Virus record (IMG/VR): IMGVR_UViG_3300042549_000157
Location: 1 to 20,151 of that record
From: a virus
DNA length: 20,151 nt
Reading direction: 5' to 3' (one strand)
Of the stretch, positions 20,138 to 20,151 are shown piece by piece. The translations under genes and the position numbers were made by a program. The notes beneath the pieces are model-generated. The model made no database searches. It saw nothing but the letters and a program-made list of their open reading frames with translations, and was not told the DNA's origin. How positions within the stretch are numbered: position 1 is the first letter of the stretch; the number at the start of each line of letters is the position of its first letter.

Positions 20138-20151
20138 ATCTACCTCATCTA

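Overview
The window looks like part of the genome of a tailed phage with a short tail (podovirus-type Caudoviricetes). It has a head-tail adaptor, a nozzle/stabilisation-type protein, a long repeat-containing tail fibre and three large Ala/Gly/Gln-rich internal (ejection-type) proteins, with no tape measure, sheath or baseplate genes. An Rz/Rz1 spanin pair and a GH19 endolysin point to a Gram-negative host. Shine-Dalgarno sites are clear at most starts, and four genes probably use TTG or GTG. Base composition is moderately AT-rich. I see no integrase, tRNA, insertion sequence or CRISPR array. The sequence does not fix the host; an aquatic proteobacterium is only my impression from the kinds of families present.

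The layout has three transcription blocks. (1) Positions 1-486, minus strand: a 59-aa protein and a winged-helix protein that runs off the left edge. (2) Positions 487-756: a gene-free divergent control region. From 757 to 3367, plus strand, follows a tightly packed early operon: small hypothetical proteins, a Sak3-type (DUF1071) single-strand annealing protein, a small protein with an SSB-like acidic tail, a winged-helix protein, and a very acidic 70-aa protein at the end. (3) From 20137 down to 3377, minus strand: the late operon. Read in its own direction it gives a DUF6321-like basic protein, a small beta-rich protein, the adaptor, the nozzle, the tail fibre, a DUF7936-like protein, a 46-aa protein, internal proteins of 628, 435 and 916 aa, a run of very small overlapping membrane proteins, a lipoprotein, a two-helix holin candidate, Rz with nested Rz1, GH19 endolysin, an HExxH metallopeptidase, an HTH-metallophosphoesterase and a 47-aa membrane protein.

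The early operon probably handles recombination and replication support and host takeover. The late operon builds the tail, loads ejection proteins and lyses the cell. Portal, capsid, terminase, and probably polymerase and primase genes must lie outside the window; the head genes are most likely just beyond the right edge. Several genes are too short or too edge-bound for routine ORF calling and were found by reading the reverse complement: 1-310, 307-486, 3377-3520, 6664-6834, 6831-6986, 7580-7672 and 13631-13771.

The items most worth a second look are a nearly fully overlapping pair of membrane ORFs (7474-7672), the dense set of small membrane proteins with no single obvious holin, the strongly acidic last early gene (possible DNA mimic), and the HTH-metallophosphoesterase next to an HExxH protein. 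I found no clearly novel multi-gene system.
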